DNA from: an uncultured Clostridia bacterium
GTDB lineage: Bacteria > Bacillota > Clostridia > Oscillospirales > CAG-272
NCBI GenBank assembly: GCA_947304475.1
Contig: CAMZBE010000041.1
Coordinates: 1 to 8,810 of the forward strand
Reading direction: 5' to 3'
DNA: 8,810 bases
Of the stretch, positions 1 through 6,882 are shown in pieces. A program made the position numbers and the translations under genes. How positions within the stretch are numbered: the stretch's first letter is position 1; the number at the start of each line of letters is the position of its first letter. A model generated the notes under the pieces. It was given only the letters and a program-made list of their open reading frames with translations. It had not been told where the DNA came from and made no database searches.

Positions 1-2
1 AG

Positions 3-1094
3 ACCTATTTCGAGTATCAGCGCGTCATCGCGAAGGGCGACGCGTTCGGGCGGCGTATGGTCGCCTCGATCAGCGAACGCAACGGGATCGCCACGTTCCG
101 TCTGCGCGAGAACGGCGAATGTCCGTTCCTTATGCGCAACCATCTTTGCGAACTGTATATCCGCCTCGGTCCCGATAAGATCTGCGAGACCTGCCGCAAG
201 TATCCCACCTTCTCGAAGGAGTACGGGAACTACCGCGAGATCGGGTGCCGCTTTTCCTGCCCAGAGGTGCTTCGTCTGGTCCTGACGCACCCCGAAAAAT
301 TCGCGGTGCGCGTGCGGGAAAACGATACCGAACCGGCCTCGTTCAAGAACCTCGACGCCGATTTGCTCCCCCTGATCTACCCCGTCCGCGAGCAGTTCCT
401 CGAGTTGGCGCAGGATCCGCGCAACTCGTTGCAGGTGACAGTGACCATCCTTCTGAAACTCGCCGCCGACGTGCAGAGCGAGGTCGACCGCAAGGAGTAC
501 GGACGGCTCGCCGATCTGATCGCTCCGTTTGCTTCCGGCGATCCGACAGGCGGTATTTCGTGCGACGTTCCCGACACGGAGCAGCGTGATCGGGTTCTCG
601 AAAAACTGTTCAAATTGTTCGGCAAATTCGAATACCGGAAGCAGGAGAACGCGGAACGGCTCGTCAAGGCGTACCGGATCTTCAGATCCGAGAGCCCCGA
701 GGAGCGACGCGAGCGCGAGCACGGATTTGCGACCTTTATGCATGAGCGCGAATACGAATACCGGAAATGGCTCTTTTATATCTGTCACCGCGATCTGCTC
801 GACGCGGTGTTCGACGGACAGTTCTATTCCCGTGCCCGGCTTGCCGCCGTATCGACTTTCCTTCTCTTCGAGATGGGCTCGCTCGAATGGAAGAGCCGGG
901 GGCAGTTCACGCCGCAGATGCAGGAGGAACTGTTCCGGAACTACGCCCGCGAGATCGACGAGAACCCGCGGAACCTCGCCCGGATGCAGAAGAAACTGAA
1001 GGGTTCGGCGTTCGCCCATCCGAAACTGCTCCGTGCGCTCTCCCCCTTTGCGGAAGAAAAAGCCCCGGTCGAAGAACAGACCGAAGCCGAATGA
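3..1094 (+). CDS. FliB-like (flagellin lysine-N-methylase family) protein, 5'-partial
   Basis: The reading frame is open to the left edge, so the true start lies outside the window; 363 residues are visible. The N-terminal part carries the Cys pattern of the FliB / YkgJ-like family. In visible numbering these are C40 in ECPFL, C49 in HLCELY, C61 and C64 in CETCRKYP, and C82 and C86 in GCRFSCPE. The block LCxLYxxLGxxxxCxTCRxYP is the family signature; the cysteines are thought to hold a metal or Fe-S centre. Salmonella FliB methylates flagellin lysines, but many clostridial homologues occur without flagellar context, and no flagellar gene is seen here, so the substrate is unknown. The rest is a charged, mostly helical-looking region ending in a Glu-rich tail (APVEEQTEAE). 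The gene converges on the nitroreductase gene. Family assignment is fairly confident; the substrate is not. Confidence 0.8.
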   Translation, partial: TYFEYQRVIAKGDAFGRRMVASISERNGIATFRLRENGECPFLMRNHLCELYIRLGPDKICETCRKYPTFSKEYGNYREIGCRFSCPEVLRLVLTHPEKFAVRVRENDTEPASFKNLDADLLPLIYPVREQFLELAQDPRNSLQVTVTILLKLAADVQSEVDRKEYGRLADLIAPFASGDPTGGISCDVPDTEQRDRVLEKLFKLFGKFEYRKQENAERLVKAYRIFRSESPEERREREHGFATFMHEREYEYRKWLFYICHRDLLDAVFDGQFYSRARLAAVSTFLLFEMGSLEWKSRGQFTPQMQEELFRNYAREIDENPRNLARMQKKLKGSAFAHPKLLRALSPFAEEKAPVEEQTEAE

Positions 1095-1111
1095 CCGATC
1101 ACAAGACGATA

Positions 1112-1144
1112 AATACGGCGCGGAGATTTTCTCCGCGCCGTATT
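1112..1144. terminator. Perfect 15-bp hairpin between convergent genes (putative bidirectional terminator)
   Basis: The arms at 1112-1126 and 1130-1144 are perfectly complementary around a 3-nt TTT loop. The hairpin lies 17 bp past the stop of the FliB-like gene and 39 bp past the stop of the oppositely oriented nitroreductase gene, where a shared terminator would be expected. Neither strand has a good T-tract directly after the stem (CCGTGTTTC on the + strand). It may therefore be a weak or factor-assisted terminator, or mainly protect 3' ends. Confidence 0.6.
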
Positions 1145-1183
1145 CCGTGTTTCAAGACCGTTCCGTCCGCCGACGGGGCGGCT

Positions 1184-1759
1184 TTACAATCGGTTGGGTG
1201 TGAAAAACACCTCGGCAAGCGGGCGTTTGGGGACGTGATGCACGTCCTTTTCGTCGCGGTAGTAGCGGACGTTACCGTCCTTCATTTCCTCGAGTTCGAC
1301 CTTTTCCGCGGGAACCCCGAGCGAGATTACCAACTCGATCTTGTATTTCCCCGTGAGTTTGTAGCGTTCGGTCAACTCTTCGCGCGGGAAATTGAGGATC
1401 ATACACCCGCCGACGCCCTTTTCGGCGGCGGCGAGCAGAATCGTTTCGGCGGCGATCCCGACGTCGATCTGCGATACGCCGGTACTTTCGGGGGAGAGCA
1501 GGATCAGATACGCCGTCGGCGCTTCGCTTTCGCCGGGACCGTCCCAGTCGGTCAGGTAGCCCGCCCACTTGACGCCTTCGGTCAGGGCAAGCACCTCGCT
1601 CTTGTCGGTCACGGCAAGGTAGCGCAGCCGCTGCAGGTTGCCCGCCGAGGGCGTCAGGCGCGCCGCCTCGGTCAACTCCGCAAGCGTCTCGGGGGAAATC
1701 GGTTTCGTCGGATCGTACCGGCGGTACGAACGCGCTTTTTTTACCAGATCAAGCAGCAT
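1184..1759 (-). CDS. Nitroreductase-family FMN flavoprotein
   Basis: This is a 191-aa protein of the nitroreductase (FMN-dependent NAD(P)H oxidoreductase) fold. Visible family features are R10-S-Y-R-R-Y-D near the N-terminus (phosphate contacts to FMN), the LTPSAGNLQRLR segment at 35-46, and GIAAETILLAAAEKGVGGCMI at about 101-121, the usual glycine-rich helix-loop of the dimeric fold. The C-terminal VISLGVP is typical of a late strand. The start was chosen at the ATG at 1759 because AAAGGAG lies at 1768-1774, 8 nt upstream; an in-frame TTG six codons earlier would place this Shine-Dalgarno inside the gene. It lies 70 bp downstream of valS on the same strand and may be read from the valS transcript, since no clear promoter lies between. 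The substrate cannot be deduced; such proteins reduce nitroaromatics, quinones or other electrophiles. It is not obviously linked to translation. Confidence 0.85.
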   Translation of the reverse strand: MLLDLVKKARSYRRYDPTKPISPETLAELTEAARLTPSAGNLQRLRYLAVTDKSEVLALTEGVKWAGYLTDWDGPGESEAPTAYLILLSPESTGVSQIDVGIAAETILLAAAEKGVGGCMILNFPREELTERYKLTGKYKIELVISLGVPAEKVELEEMKDGNVRYYRDEKDVHHVPKRPLAEVFFTPNRL

Positions 1760-1784
1760 GGCGTCTTCTCCTTTCAAACGATGA

Positions 1785-1820
1785 TCCCGCCGGGGGCGGT
1801 TGCGGATATTCCCGGCGGGA
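1785..1820 (-). other. Strong GC hairpin in the valS-nitroreductase gap
   Basis: A perfect 10-bp inverted repeat (TCCCGCCGGG at 1785-1794, CCCGGCGGGA at 1811-1820) with a 16-nt loop starts 9 nt past the valS stop on the - strand. No T-tract follows in the - direction (TCATCGTTTG), so it is not a standard intrinsic terminator. It could protect the valS 3' end, partly reduce read-through, or mark an RNA processing boundary ahead of the nitroreductase Shine-Dalgarno. Confidence 0.6.
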
Positions 1821-1829
1821 CGGCGATTT

Positions 1830-4469
1830 TTACTTGTTCAGTTTGGCGAGCGCCTCGATCAGCCCGGCGCGGGTTGCCTCGTATTTCGCGAGTTTCTCAC
1901 GCTCGGCGTCAACCACGGCGGCGGGCGCCTTGGAGACGAAGCCCTCGTTCGAGAGTTTCTTGCCGATGCGTTCGATCTCGCCCGAAACGCGTGCGAGTTC
2001 CGCCTCGGTGCGCGCCTTTTCCTTCTCGAGATCGACCAGTTCGCCGAGCGGGATAAACACCGTCGCGGCGTCGGTCACGATCCGGACGCACCCGTCGCTC
2101 TCGTGGCTCTCCACGATCTCGTATTCGGAGGCGGACGCGAGTTTGGAGAGGAACGCGCCGGCTTTTTTGAAGTCGTCGGCGTAGGGCGTCACAAGATAGA
2201 GTTTCGCCTTCTTGGACGGCGGGACGTTCATCTCGGCGCGGCGGTTGCGGATCGCGCGAATGACCGTGATAATGCGTTCCATCGTCGCCGCGTCGGCGGG
2301 ATAGTTCATCTTGGGATCGTAGGTCGGGTAGTCCGAGATCATGATGCTCTCGCAGTCGTGCGGAAGCGACAGGTAGATCTCCTCGGTGATGAACGGCATA
2401 TAGGGGTGCAGGAGTTTCAGCGTGTCGGAGAGCACCCGCACGATCACCTTGCGCGCGACCTCGGCGCTCTTGCTTTCGCGGTCGAAGAGGCGCGGCTTGA
2501 TGAGTTCGATATACCAGTCGCAGAGGATATCCCAAGTGAAGTCGTAGATCTCGGCGAGCGCGACGCCGATCTCGTACTTGTCGAGGTTGTCGGTGACCGA
2601 CTTGATCAGGCGGTTCAGTTCGGTCAGAATCCACTTGTCCTCGGCTTCGAGGTCCTTTTCGGGCGGCAGATCGTCGCCGTCTTCTTCGCCGGTCAGGTTC
2701 ATCAGAACGAAGCGCGAGGCGTTCCAGAGTTTGTTCGCGAAGTTCCGCGCCGCCTCGACCTTCTCGGTCGAGAACCGCAAATCGTTGCCGGGCGCGTTGC
2801 CCGAGGCGAGCGTGTAGCGGAGCGCGTCGGCGCCGTACTGGGAAATGACGTCGAGGGGATCGATCCCGTTGCCGAGCGATTTCGACATTTTCCGTCCCTG
2901 CGCGTCACGCACCAGACCGTGGATAAAGACGTCGGTGAAGGGCTTTTCGTCCATGAACTCCAGCCCCATGAAGATCATCTTCGACACCCAGAAAGTGATG
3001 ATGTCGTACCCGGTGACGAGGGTGCTGGTCGGATAGTAGCGGCGGATATCGTCGGTATCCTTCGGCCAGCCGAGCGTCGAGAACGGCCAGAGCGCAGAAC
3101 TGAACCAGGTGTCCAGCACGTCCTCTTCCTGCCGGATCTTCTTGCTCCCGCATTTGGGGCAGACCGTCACGTCGGTCTCGGACACCGTGATCTCGCCGCA
3201 GTCGTCGCAGTAGAAGGCGGGGATCCGATGCCCCCACCAGAGTTGCCGCGAGATGCACCAGTCGCGGATGTTCTCCATCCAGTTGAGATAGATCTTCGAG
3301 AAGCGGTCGGGGACGTAGCGGATATCGCCGTCCTTCACCGCCTTGATCGCCGGTTCCGCCAGGGTTTTCATGGCGACGAACCACTGCTTGGACGCGAGCG
3401 GCTCGATCACCGTGCCGCAGCGGTAGCAGTGCGCGACCGCGTGGGTGCAGGGTTCGATCTTGACGAGCAGACCTTCCTTTTCAAGGTCTTCGACCATCAC
3501 TTTGCGCGCCTCGTACCGATCCATACCGAAGTACTTGCCGGGGAAGCAGATCTTGCCGGTGCCGTCGATCACGAAGACGTTTTCGAGCCCGTGGCGCTGC
3601 CCGGTCTCGAAGTCGTTGGGATCGTGCGCCGGGGTGATCTTCACGCACCCGGTACCGAAATCCGAAAGCACCGCTTCGTCCGCGACCACCGGGATCTCGC
3701 GCCCGACCAGCGGCAGGAGCAAGGTCTTGCCGACCAGGTCCTTGTAGCGGTCGTCGTCGGGGTTGACCGCGACGGCGGTATCGCCGAGCAGGGTTTCGGG
3801 ACGCGTGGTCGCGACGATCACGAATTTGCCCGGTTCACCCTTGACGGGATAGCGGATATGCCAGAAACTGCCCGCCTCGTCGCGGTATTCGACCTCGGTA
3901 TCCGAGAGGGCGGTGTTGCAGTGGGGGCACCAGTTGGTGATGCGCAGTCCCCGATAGATCAGCCCCTTGTCGTAGAGCGAAACGAACACCCGGCGAACGG
4001 CGGCGGACAGCCCCTCGTCCATCGTGAAGTGTTCGCGCGTCCAGTCGCAGGACACGCCGAGTTTCTTCAGTTGCGAGATGATCCGGGAGCCGTATTTCTT
4101 CTTCCAGTCCCAAACCATTTCGAGAAACTTTTCGCGTCCGACGTCGTGGCGGGTAAGCCCCTGCTCCTTGCGCAGGTTCTCCTCCACCTTGATCTGCGTG
4201 GCGATGCCCGCGTGGTCGGTGCCGGGGATCCAGAGCGTGTTGTACCCCTGCATCCGGCGGTAGCGGACCAGAATATCCTGCAGCGTCTCGTCGAGCGCGT
4301 GCCCCATGTGGAGTTGCCCCGTCACGTTCGGGGGCGGGATCACGATCGAGAACGACGGCTTCTCGGCGTCGTACTCGGGGGTGAAGTACCCCTTCTCGCA
4401 CCAGTTCGCGTAGAGCCGGTCTTCAAAATCGGCGGGCGAGTAGGTCTTGGGTAATTCTCTTGTTGCCAT
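1830..4469 (-). CDS. valS: Valyl-tRNA synthetase (class I)
   Basis: ValRS charges tRNA-Val with valine in the cytoplasm and edits mischarged threonine. The 879-aa length is normal for bacterial ValRS. The catalytic domain has PPPNVTGQLHMGH, with the HIGH-type motif at 54-57, GTDHAG at 83-88, and KMSKS at 527-531. The CP1 editing domain includes TTRPE at 221-225. Cysteine pairs C181/C184 with C348/C351, and C421/C424 with C437/C440, fit the two zinc sites known in ValRS. DTWFSSALWPF begins at D453. The anticodon-binding domain follows, and the last roughly 70 residues (EKEKARTEAELARVSGEIERI and onward) form the C-terminal coiled-coil tRNA arm. The ATG at 4469 was chosen because of AAGGAAGG at 4478-4485, 8 nt upstream; further in-frame upstream codons belong to the T-box leader. 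Expression is probably controlled by that leader in response to uncharged tRNA-Val. No disruption is seen. Confidence 0.98.
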   Translation of the reverse strand: MATRELPKTYSPADFEDRLYANWCEKGYFTPEYDAEKPSFSIVIPPPNVTGQLHMGHALDETLQDILVRYRRMQGYNTLWIPGTDHAGIATQIKVEENLRKEQGLTRHDVGREKFLEMVWDWKKKYGSRIISQLKKLGVSCDWTREHFTMDEGLSAAVRRVFVSLYDKGLIYRGLRITNWCPHCNTALSDTEVEYRDEAGSFWHIRYPVKGEPGKFVIVATTRPETLLGDTAVAVNPDDDRYKDLVGKTLLLPLVGREIPVVADEAVLSDFGTGCVKITPAHDPNDFETGQRHGLENVFVIDGTGKICFPGKYFGMDRYEARKVMVEDLEKEGLLVKIEPCTHAVAHCYRCGTVIEPLASKQWFVAMKTLAEPAIKAVKDGDIRYVPDRFSKIYLNWMENIRDWCISRQLWWGHRIPAFYCDDCGEITVSETDVTVCPKCGSKKIRQEEDVLDTWFSSALWPFSTLGWPKDTDDIRRYYPTSTLVTGYDIITFWVSKMIFMGLEFMDEKPFTDVFIHGLVRDAQGRKMSKSLGNGIDPLDVISQYGADALRYTLASGNAPGNDLRFSTEKVEAARNFANKLWNASRFVLMNLTGEEDGDDLPPEKDLEAEDKWILTELNRLIKSVTDNLDKYEIGVALAEIYDFTWDILCDWYIELIKPRLFDRESKSAEVARKVIVRVLSDTLKLLHPYMPFITEEIYLSLPHDCESIMISDYPTYDPKMNYPADAATMERIITVIRAIRNRRAEMNVPPSKKAKLYLVTPYADDFKKAGAFLSKLASASEYEIVESHESDGCVRIVTDAATVFIPLGELVDLEKEKARTEAELARVSGEIERIGKKLSNEGFVSKAPAAVVDAEREKLAKYEATRAGLIEALAKLNK

Positions 4470-4501
4470 ATCGGTTTCCTTCCTTTGCGGTTTTCCTTTA
4501 T

Positions 4502-4535
4502 AAAAAACAAAAACCCCGTGACTGTCGTCACAGGG
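4502..4535 (-). terminator. T-box-controlled intrinsic terminator upstream of valS
   Basis: On the - strand CCCTGTGAC (4535-4527) pairs with GTCACGGGG (4522-4514) over 9 bp with one G-T wobble and a GACA loop, followed by TTTTTGTTTTTT (4513-4502). The first bases of the 5' arm (CCCT) are also the 3' end of the antiterminator pairing with the T-box AGG, so the two structures exclude each other, as a T-box switch requires. Confidence 0.93.
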
Positions 4536-4730
4536 CGCCATTCGGCGCGGTACCACCTGATTTACACGGAAAAACCGTGCCTCTTTTCCCTTAACGCGGG
4601 CAAACGTCGTCCCTCCCGGGACGCGGCTCCGGGACGACCTTCCCGCTCTCCCCCCGACGGACTCGCACCGACCGTCCGCTCTCTTTCGGGGGCAAAGACC
4701 GGTACTCCTTCCCATCTCTGCCTTTCGGTT
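4502..4730 (-). ncRNA. T-box riboswitch (tRNA-Val sensing) in the valS leader
   Basis: The leader holds the ordered parts of a T-box. In Stem I, CCCCCGA (4692-4686) pairs with TCGGGGG (4657-4651), the AG-bulge strand AAGAGAG is at 4685-4679, CGGAC (4678-4674) pairs with GTCCG (4662-4658), and the distal loop GGTCGGTGCGA is at 4673-4663. The lower helix GGGA (4713-4710) pairs with TCCC (4634-4631). One nucleotide before that 3' strand is the triplet GTC (4638-4636), the likely specifier, a valine codon. Stem III is CACGG/CCGTG at 4579-4565. The conserved T-box AGGTGGTACCGCG is at 4558-4546; its UGGU would pair with the ACCA end of tRNA-Val. Uncharged tRNA-Val should stabilise the antiterminator and allow valS transcription; charged tRNA should leave the terminator to form. 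Confidence 0.95.
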
Positions 4731-4736
4731 ATGAAC

Positions 4737-4765
4737 ACTATAACACAATCAAAAGGAAAAGTCAA
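4737..4765 (-). promoter_or_regulatory. Sigma-A-type promoter for the T-box/valS transcript
   Basis: On the - strand the -35 box TTGACT (4765-4760) and -10 box TATAGT (4742-4737) are separated by exactly 17 bp. Transcription should start near 4730, just 5' of the T-box Stem I, which matches the expected leader start. Confidence 0.88.
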
Positions 4766-4794
4766 GGGGAAACCGCGCTTTTTTCGATTGCGTC

Positions 4795-4823
4795 TTGTAT
4801 TCGCGGTCGAAATGTGTTAGAAT
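4795..4823 (+). promoter_or_regulatory. Divergent promoter for the TMEM175-like gene / thiI
   Basis: TTGTAT (4795-4800), a 17-bp spacer and TAGAAT (4818-4823) are preceded by a TG dinucleotide at 4815-4816, which makes an extended -10. The start should be near 4830. The -35 boxes of this promoter and the valS promoter are 29 bp apart, back to back. Confidence 0.7.
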
Positions 4824-4830
4824 GGAAAGC

Positions 4831-4861
4831 GGACGGCGGATCCGTTCTTCCGTTCCCGTCC
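4831..4861 (+). other. 5'-terminal stem-loop in the TMEM175-like leader
   Basis: GGACGG (4831-4836) pairs with CCGTCC (4856-4861), and CGGA (4837-4840) with TCCG (4849-4852), leaving a 3-nt bulge. It lies right at the predicted 5' end of the transcript, so it could stabilise the mRNA or act in regulation. No known riboswitch class is recognised in the roughly 75-nt leader. Confidence 0.4.
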
Positions 4862-4904
4862 GAAACGTCGATTCAAGATCTGACCGAAAGGAAAAACCGC
4901 AACA

Positions 4905-5534
4905 ATGAAAAAGGAAAAACTCGGCGCGTTTATCAACGCGGTGTACGTCATCACCGTCACCATCTGCATCATCAACCTGAAAAAGCCGGAGACCATGACC
5001 TGGGGGGCGCTCTGGTCGGTGCGGGACTCGCTCGTCTCCTACACCATCACCTTCTTCATGATGATCAGTATGTGGTTGCAGGTCCACTACCTGTGGGAGC
5101 AGATCGAGCGGATCGACGCTGCCGTCGTCTGGTCCTGCATCGTCTTCCTGTTCACCTCTTCCTTCGTCCCCTATACCACGTCGCTCATGATGGAGGAGAA
5201 CTTCGCCAACCGCTACTTCGCGGTAATCTACGGGGCGCTCACCATCCTGATCTCGGTCAACCTGCTCGTCGTTCAGAAAACGGCGGAGCGCTGCAACCGG
5301 GAATACCTGCAGAAATTCCGCTTGAAAAAGATCCTGCCGACGCAGCAGATCGTGTTCGTCGACATCGTCATCAAGATTGTGGGGACTTTGATCAGCGTGT
5401 TCGTCTGGGCGCCCGCGATCATCATCGCGGTTTTCGTCGCGTTTGAATTCAACTCGCTCGCGACGCGGATCGCGCAGAAGAGATGCGCTCAAAACGCGCA
5501 GGCGGCGGCGCTGCAGAGCGTGAACGCCGCGTAA
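4905..5534 (+). CDS. TMEM175 / DUF1211 family membrane protein
   Basis: This 209-aa protein has about six hydrophobic segments (roughly 8-25, 43-62, 74-91, 103-123, 147-167, 168-184), as in the single-repeat bacterial members of the TMEM175 family, which form tetrameric potassium-permeable channels. The first segment, KLGAFINAVYVITVTICIIN followed by LKKP, follows the family pattern RxxxFSDxxxxxxxTxxxLxxxxP but with K5 for R, I10 for S and N11 for D. The SSFVPY segment at 85-90 matches the conserved middle motif. The tail after about 185 is basic, then Ala/Gln-rich. The ATG follows GAAAGGA with a longish gap (AAAGG at 4887-4891, 13 nt before the start). It has its own promoter and leader, and thiI follows after 48 bp, probably in the same transcript. 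Ion-channel activity is inferred from the family only; the changed motif makes selectivity uncertain. Confidence 0.8.
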   Translation: MKKEKLGAFINAVYVITVTICIINLKKPETMTWGALWSVRDSLVSYTITFFMMISMWLQVHYLWEQIERIDAAVVWSCIVFLFTSSFVPYTTSLMMEENFANRYFAVIYGALTILISVNLLVVQKTAERCNREYLQKFRLKKILPTQQIVFVDIVIKIVGTLISVFVWAPAIIIAVFVAFEFNSLATRIAQKRCAQNAQAAALQSVNAA

Positions 5535-5549
5535 AACCATCATCAAACG

Positions 5550-5569
5550 CCCGGCGGCTGCCGGGAGGA
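5550..5569 (+). promoter_or_regulatory. Small hairpin overlapping the thiI ribosome binding site
   Basis: CCCGGC (5550-5555) and GCCGGG (5560-5565) form a 6-bp stem with a GGCT loop. The 3' arm takes up the first three G of the Shine-Dalgarno GGGAGGA (5563-5569), which lies 13 nt before the thiI ATG. It may tune thiI translation relative to the gene upstream. Confidence 0.4.
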
Positions 5570-5582
5570 ACGGATCGGATCA

Positions 5583-6770
5583 ATGAAAGAAATCATTCTC
5601 TGCAAATACGGCGAGATCATTCTGAAGGGGGCGAACCGCCCCGAGTTCGAGGGGGCGCTGACGCGGGAACTGAAGCGTCGGCTCGCCCCCTACGGGCGTT
5701 TTTCGGTGCGGCGCGCCGAGAGCACGGTCTACATCACGCCGACCGACGGGGACTGCGACCTTGACGGCGCCTACGAGACCGCCCGCTGCGTCTTCGGTTT
5801 CGTCGGAGTGACCCGCGCCGCCGAGTGCGAAAAGTCGATGGAGAGCATCCTTTCGGTCGCACGCGAATACCTGCCGCCCTTGATGTCGTCCGCCCGCACG
5901 TTCCGGGTGGACGCGAAGCGTTCCGACAAACGTTTCCCGAAAACCTCCCCCGAGATCGCGGCGGAGGTCGGGGGTGCGATCCTGTCCGCTTCTCCCCGGC
6001 TGAAGGTCGACCTGCATCACCCCGACGCGATGATCCGCGTCGAGATCCGCGACCGCGCGGCGTACGTACACGCGGGGCAGGAGAAGGGCGCGGGGGGACT
6101 TCCGCGCGGGACGAGCGGACGCGGACTGCTCCTGCTCTCGGGCGGGATCGATTCTCCCGTCGCGGGGTACATGATGGCGAAACGCGGGGTGGAGATCGAG
6201 GCGCTGCACTTCGAGAGTTTCCCCTACACCTCGGAGCGCGCCCGCGAAAAGGTGTTCACCCTTGCCGAACAACTCTGCCGCTACTGCTCCAGGATCCATA
6301 TTCACGTCATTTCGCTCACCAAGATCCAGGAGGAACTGCGTCGTTCCTGCGCGGAGGAATACTTCACGCTTCTGCTCCGGCGCTTCATGATGAAACTCGC
6401 CGAGCGCTGCGCGAAGGAGTACGGTTGTCGGGCGCTCCTGACCGGCGAATCGCTCGGACAGGTCGCCAGCCAGACGATGGACGCCCTTGCCGTGACCGAC
6501 GCCGCGACGTCGATTCCGGTGCTCCGTCCCCTGATCGGTATGGACAAGGAAGAGATCGTCGAGATTTCGCGGAAAATCGGTACTTTCGACACTTCAATCC
6601 TACCTTACGAGGACTGCTGCACCGTCTTTACCCCGCGCCACCCCAAGACCAGACCGACCGAAGAGGAGATCCTTCGCGAGGTCGCCAAGATCGACTTTGA
6701 CGCCATGTTGGACGAGGCGTACGCCACACTCTACACCGAAACGCGGCGCGTCAGCGAACAGTATCTTTGA
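5583..6770 (+). CDS. thiI: tRNA 4-thiouridine synthase ThiI (short form)
   Basis: ThiI activates U8 of tRNAs by adenylation and transfers sulfur to give 4-thiouridine; in many bacteria it also supplies sulfur for the thiamine thiazole. The 395-aa protein has the N-terminal ferredoxin-like domain (about 1-60), a THUMP domain (about 60-165), and a PP-loop ATP-pyrophosphatase domain with LLSGGIDSPVAGYMM (SGGIDSP at 186-192). The motif SILPYEDCCTVFTPRHPKTRP is near the C-terminus; C345 is the likely counterpart of the catalytic Cys344 of E. coli ThiI, with C346 adjacent. It ends without a rhodanese domain, as in Bacillus ThiI. It lies 48 bp after the TMEM175-like gene with no promoter between. 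No cysteine desulfurase (the NifZ partner found next to thiI in Bacillus) is in the window, so the sulfur donor must be encoded elsewhere. Confidence 0.96.
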   Translation: MKEIILCKYGEIILKGANRPEFEGALTRELKRRLAPYGRFSVRRAESTVYITPTDGDCDLDGAYETARCVFGFVGVTRAAECEKSMESILSVAREYLPPLMSSARTFRVDAKRSDKRFPKTSPEIAAEVGGAILSASPRLKVDLHHPDAMIRVEIRDRAAYVHAGQEKGAGGLPRGTSGRGLLLLSGGIDSPVAGYMMAKRGVEIEALHFESFPYTSERAREKVFTLAEQLCRYCSRIHIHVISLTKIQEELRRSCAEEYFTLLLRRFMMKLAERCAKEYGCRALLTGESLGQVASQTMDALAVTDAATSIPVLRPLIGMDKEEIVEISRKIGTFDTSILPYEDCCTVFTPRHPKTRPTEEEILREVAKIDFDAMLDEAYATLYTETRRVSEQYL

Positions 6771-6876
6771 TTTTTGAACGATAGTAACGATTTTTCGGCG
6801 ATTTGTCCACGCACGAACCGGAATAACTGTGCAATTTCGTCAAAAAATCAATCTTGAAAACCACTCCACAATATGG

Positions 6877-6882
6877 TATAAT
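6877..6882 (+). promoter_or_regulatory. -10 box (with -35 at 6854-6859) of a near-consensus promoter
   Basis: TTGAAA (6854-6859), a 17-bp spacer and TATAAT (6877-6882) with TG at 6874-6875 (extended -10) form the best promoter in the window. Transcription should begin near 6889 and give an 85-nt leader before the HMGL-like gene. The leader has a small ATCCCC/GGGGAT hairpin (6932-6947). No known riboswitch is recognised in it. Confidence 0.88.

Noticed and set aside
1760..1777. TTG start six codons upstream for the nitroreductase
   Set aside because: The Shine-Dalgarno AAAGGAG would then lie within the coding region, and its 8-nt spacing fits the ATG at 1759.
1800..4454. A very long open frame (884 codons) on the + strand opposite valS
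   Set aside because: It is antisense to a valS gene with all class I motifs. The translation is low-complexity, rich in Arg, Val, Asp and His, as expected from GC-rich codons read backwards, and has no recognisable domain.
4470..4748. N-terminal extension of valS by 93 codons
   Set aside because: This stretch is the T-box leader with its terminator, and a good Shine-Dalgarno precedes the ATG at 4469, where conserved ValRS sequence begins.
4749..5546. A 265-codon open frame on the - strand opposite the TMEM175-like gene
   Set aside because: Its composition is Asp/Arg/His-rich and unlike any protein family, and it is antisense to a clear membrane protein gene with promoter and leader.
6767..6851. 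A 9-bp inverted repeat (TTGATTTTT / AAAAATCAA) around the thiI 3' end
   Set aside because: It is short, AT-only in character and separated by 67 nt in an AT-rich gap, so it can arise by chance. The real terminator is at 6880-6918.
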